A DNA stretch of 64,000 bases from Areca catechu (lineage: Eukaryota > Streptophyta > Magnoliopsida > Arecales > Arecaceae): assembly GCA_021397845.1 (NCBI GenBank), contig CM038040.1, positions 47,573,088 through 47,637,087 of the forward strand, in the 5' to 3' direction. This document shows, piece by piece, positions 62,560-64,000 of the stretch (the stretch's first letter is position 1; every line of letters starts with the position of its first letter). A program made the translations under genes and the position numbers. The notes below the pieces were generated by a model. That model did no database searches. It was not told the origin of the DNA and saw only the letters and a list, made by a program, of their open reading frames with translations.

Positions 62560-63175
62560 GTTGAGTAGTAGTGATGACATATTAATAAACAGTGAAAAGT
62601 TATCATAAATAGTGTGTTATCAGTGACAACGTCACATGTTATTACAAGAGTTATGCTATTTGTAATATAATATTATCACAAAAAAGATATTATTTGTGAT
62701 GACATGTAATGCGTCATTAAAAAGTTATCATTATTAATATATTATTTGTAATAATATAAGATGTCATTACTAAGAAAGATACTTTTTGTGACGGTATATA
62801 GTGTATTACTATAAAGTCATTATGATTAGTATATTAGTTGTGACAACATAAGATGTCATCATAACAAAGTATACTATTTGTGATGACATATAGTGCATTA
62901 TTAAAAGGTCATCATAATTAGTATATTATTCCTGATAACAAAAATATTGTTAAAAAAAAATACTATTTGTGAAGATACATAGTATGCTACTTAAAAGTTG
63001 TTATGATTAGTATGTTATTTATGACAACATAAGATGTCATCACAAAAAAATTGCAATATTTGTGATGATATATAATGCTATACTAAGAAGTTGTCACTGA
63101 CATATTATTTATGATAATATATAACATGTCACAAATAATGTTATCACTAATAGTATATTATTTATGACAAAGTAA
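62560..63175. repeat. 92-bp tandem array, about six units
   Basis: TATTTGTGATGACAT-like unit starts at 62691, 62783, 62875, 62964 and 63057, with degraded units before and after. Each unit contains TTTGTGATGACAT and, about 65 bp on, the near-inverse ATGTCATCACAAA, so units are internally dyadic. Such TTTGTGAYGACAT arrays occur as subterminal repeats of plant CACTA transposons. I could not find both CACTA ends, so that class is inference. Confidence 0.8.
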
Positions 63176-63599
63176 GGCTAAGATTTTTAGAAGCAAAGCA
63201 TAGAGAAGAATTACTAGCAGGCTAAGTTCACTTATAGTTTATCTACAATAATTTATCAAGTAAATTATTGGTTGTACTCTACTACGCGGGAAGCAACTAA
63301 TTAGCTACTCAATTATTAATATGCACTATTCAAATTCTATGTAATTTAAATATTGATTGAAGATGACTCTTCTACTATCCTAATATAGATTAATGTATGA
63401 AATAAAGGAAATGAGACATTTAACCCTTTGTTAAATGACATCCTATGATCTAATTAGAGAGAGGAAAAAATGGTAGAATAATGGGAGAAACCATGACTTT
63501 TGCATCCCCTTCTATTCAATTGATCGTCAAGACTTCTCGGGATCCCATAGGCGAGGCACTAGAACTACTCCCTAATCTGAATACTTCGTAATCGAACTA

Positions 63600-64000
63600 A
63601 GGAATGGGGGCTATTGATATGGGGGAACCCCACCACCGGGATCCCGAATATTTTAAGACCTGGAGGAAAATAATCGAATCTATATTGAGGTGGGATGAAA
63701 TTACACCTGGCTGCTTCTATCTCCAATGTCGAATCTATAGTATTTCGGACATACAAATTCCTACATCATCTAGAAATAACATGTTGGACCGTGGCCCCTA
63801 ACCACCATTTCAAAAGGAATGTCCCCGTTGAAAGGCTTGGGATTAAGGCCTTTCAAGGGCACAGAGCTCACCCATAAGTAGCAGGGCAGTGGGCCTAAGG
63901 GGCTTCGCACCCGAGCCGACCCGAAGGCACGACTCGAGCGGTAGGCTGGGCGGTCAATCCCATTTGATCCATTCCGGCTACAAGGCAGAGCTGACCCGCC
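63600..64000 (+). mobile_element. Possible start of a Ty3/gypsy-type LTR, cut by window edge
   Basis: A purine tract AAGGAATGGGGG at about 63599-63610 is followed 4 nt later by TGATATGGGGGAACCC, the layout of a polypurine tract before a 3' LTR. From there GC content rises, and GACCCGAAGGCACGACTCGAG-like sequence runs to the window edge. No upstream pol domain is readable, so only the arrangement supports the call. Confidence 0.35.

Noticed and set aside
62560..63175. Regular array considered as a CRISPR-like or satellite centromere repeat
   Set aside because: Units are contiguous without unique spacers, few in number and diverged, in a plant nuclear context.

Overview
This is a plant nuclear window, almost certainly a monocot: the split proteins match grass eIF3a and XPO1 closely as I remember them. 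The very long introns full of transposon debris would suit a palm or a similar large-genome monocot, but that narrower assignment is inference. Two conserved housekeeping genes face each other tail to tail.

Layout. 1-5530 is the end of a long eIF3a intron, filled with simple and dispersed repeats. 5531-11486 (+) carries the last eight exons of translation initiation factor eIF3 subunit a; the 5' half of the gene lies to the left of the window. 11487-16732 is a 5.2 kb tail-to-tail interval with tandem repeats, an orphan terminal-exon-like segment, a Tourist-like MITE and both 3' UTRs. 16733-54355 (-) is a complete 32-exon exportin-1 (XPO1/CRM1) gene. Its 3,228-nt coding sequence is spread over 37.6 kb, and every exon junction could be placed so that the frame stays open for 1,075 residues. 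Two of its 31 introns are GC-AG. 54356 onward is the XPO1 leader and upstream region, followed by gene-poor DNA with a hAT-like element, a 2.08 kb solo LTR with a perfect 5-bp target duplication, a 92-bp tandem array, and what may be the start of a Ty3/gypsy-type LTR at the right edge.

The two genes act in different steps of gene expression: eIF3a in 40S recruitment and scanning, XPO1 in nuclear export of leucine-rich-NES cargo. Nothing in the sequence shows a functional link beyond adjacency. I found no new coding system. The most informative non-genic signals are a ~206-bp hAT-like MITE family present twice in XPO1 introns with perfect 8-bp target duplications, a family of large GC-rich foldback elements, a plastid atpA fragment in an XPO1 intron whose frame is still open, and several recent tandem duplications. 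Most of the open reading frames outside exons are chance frames in introns and repeats.
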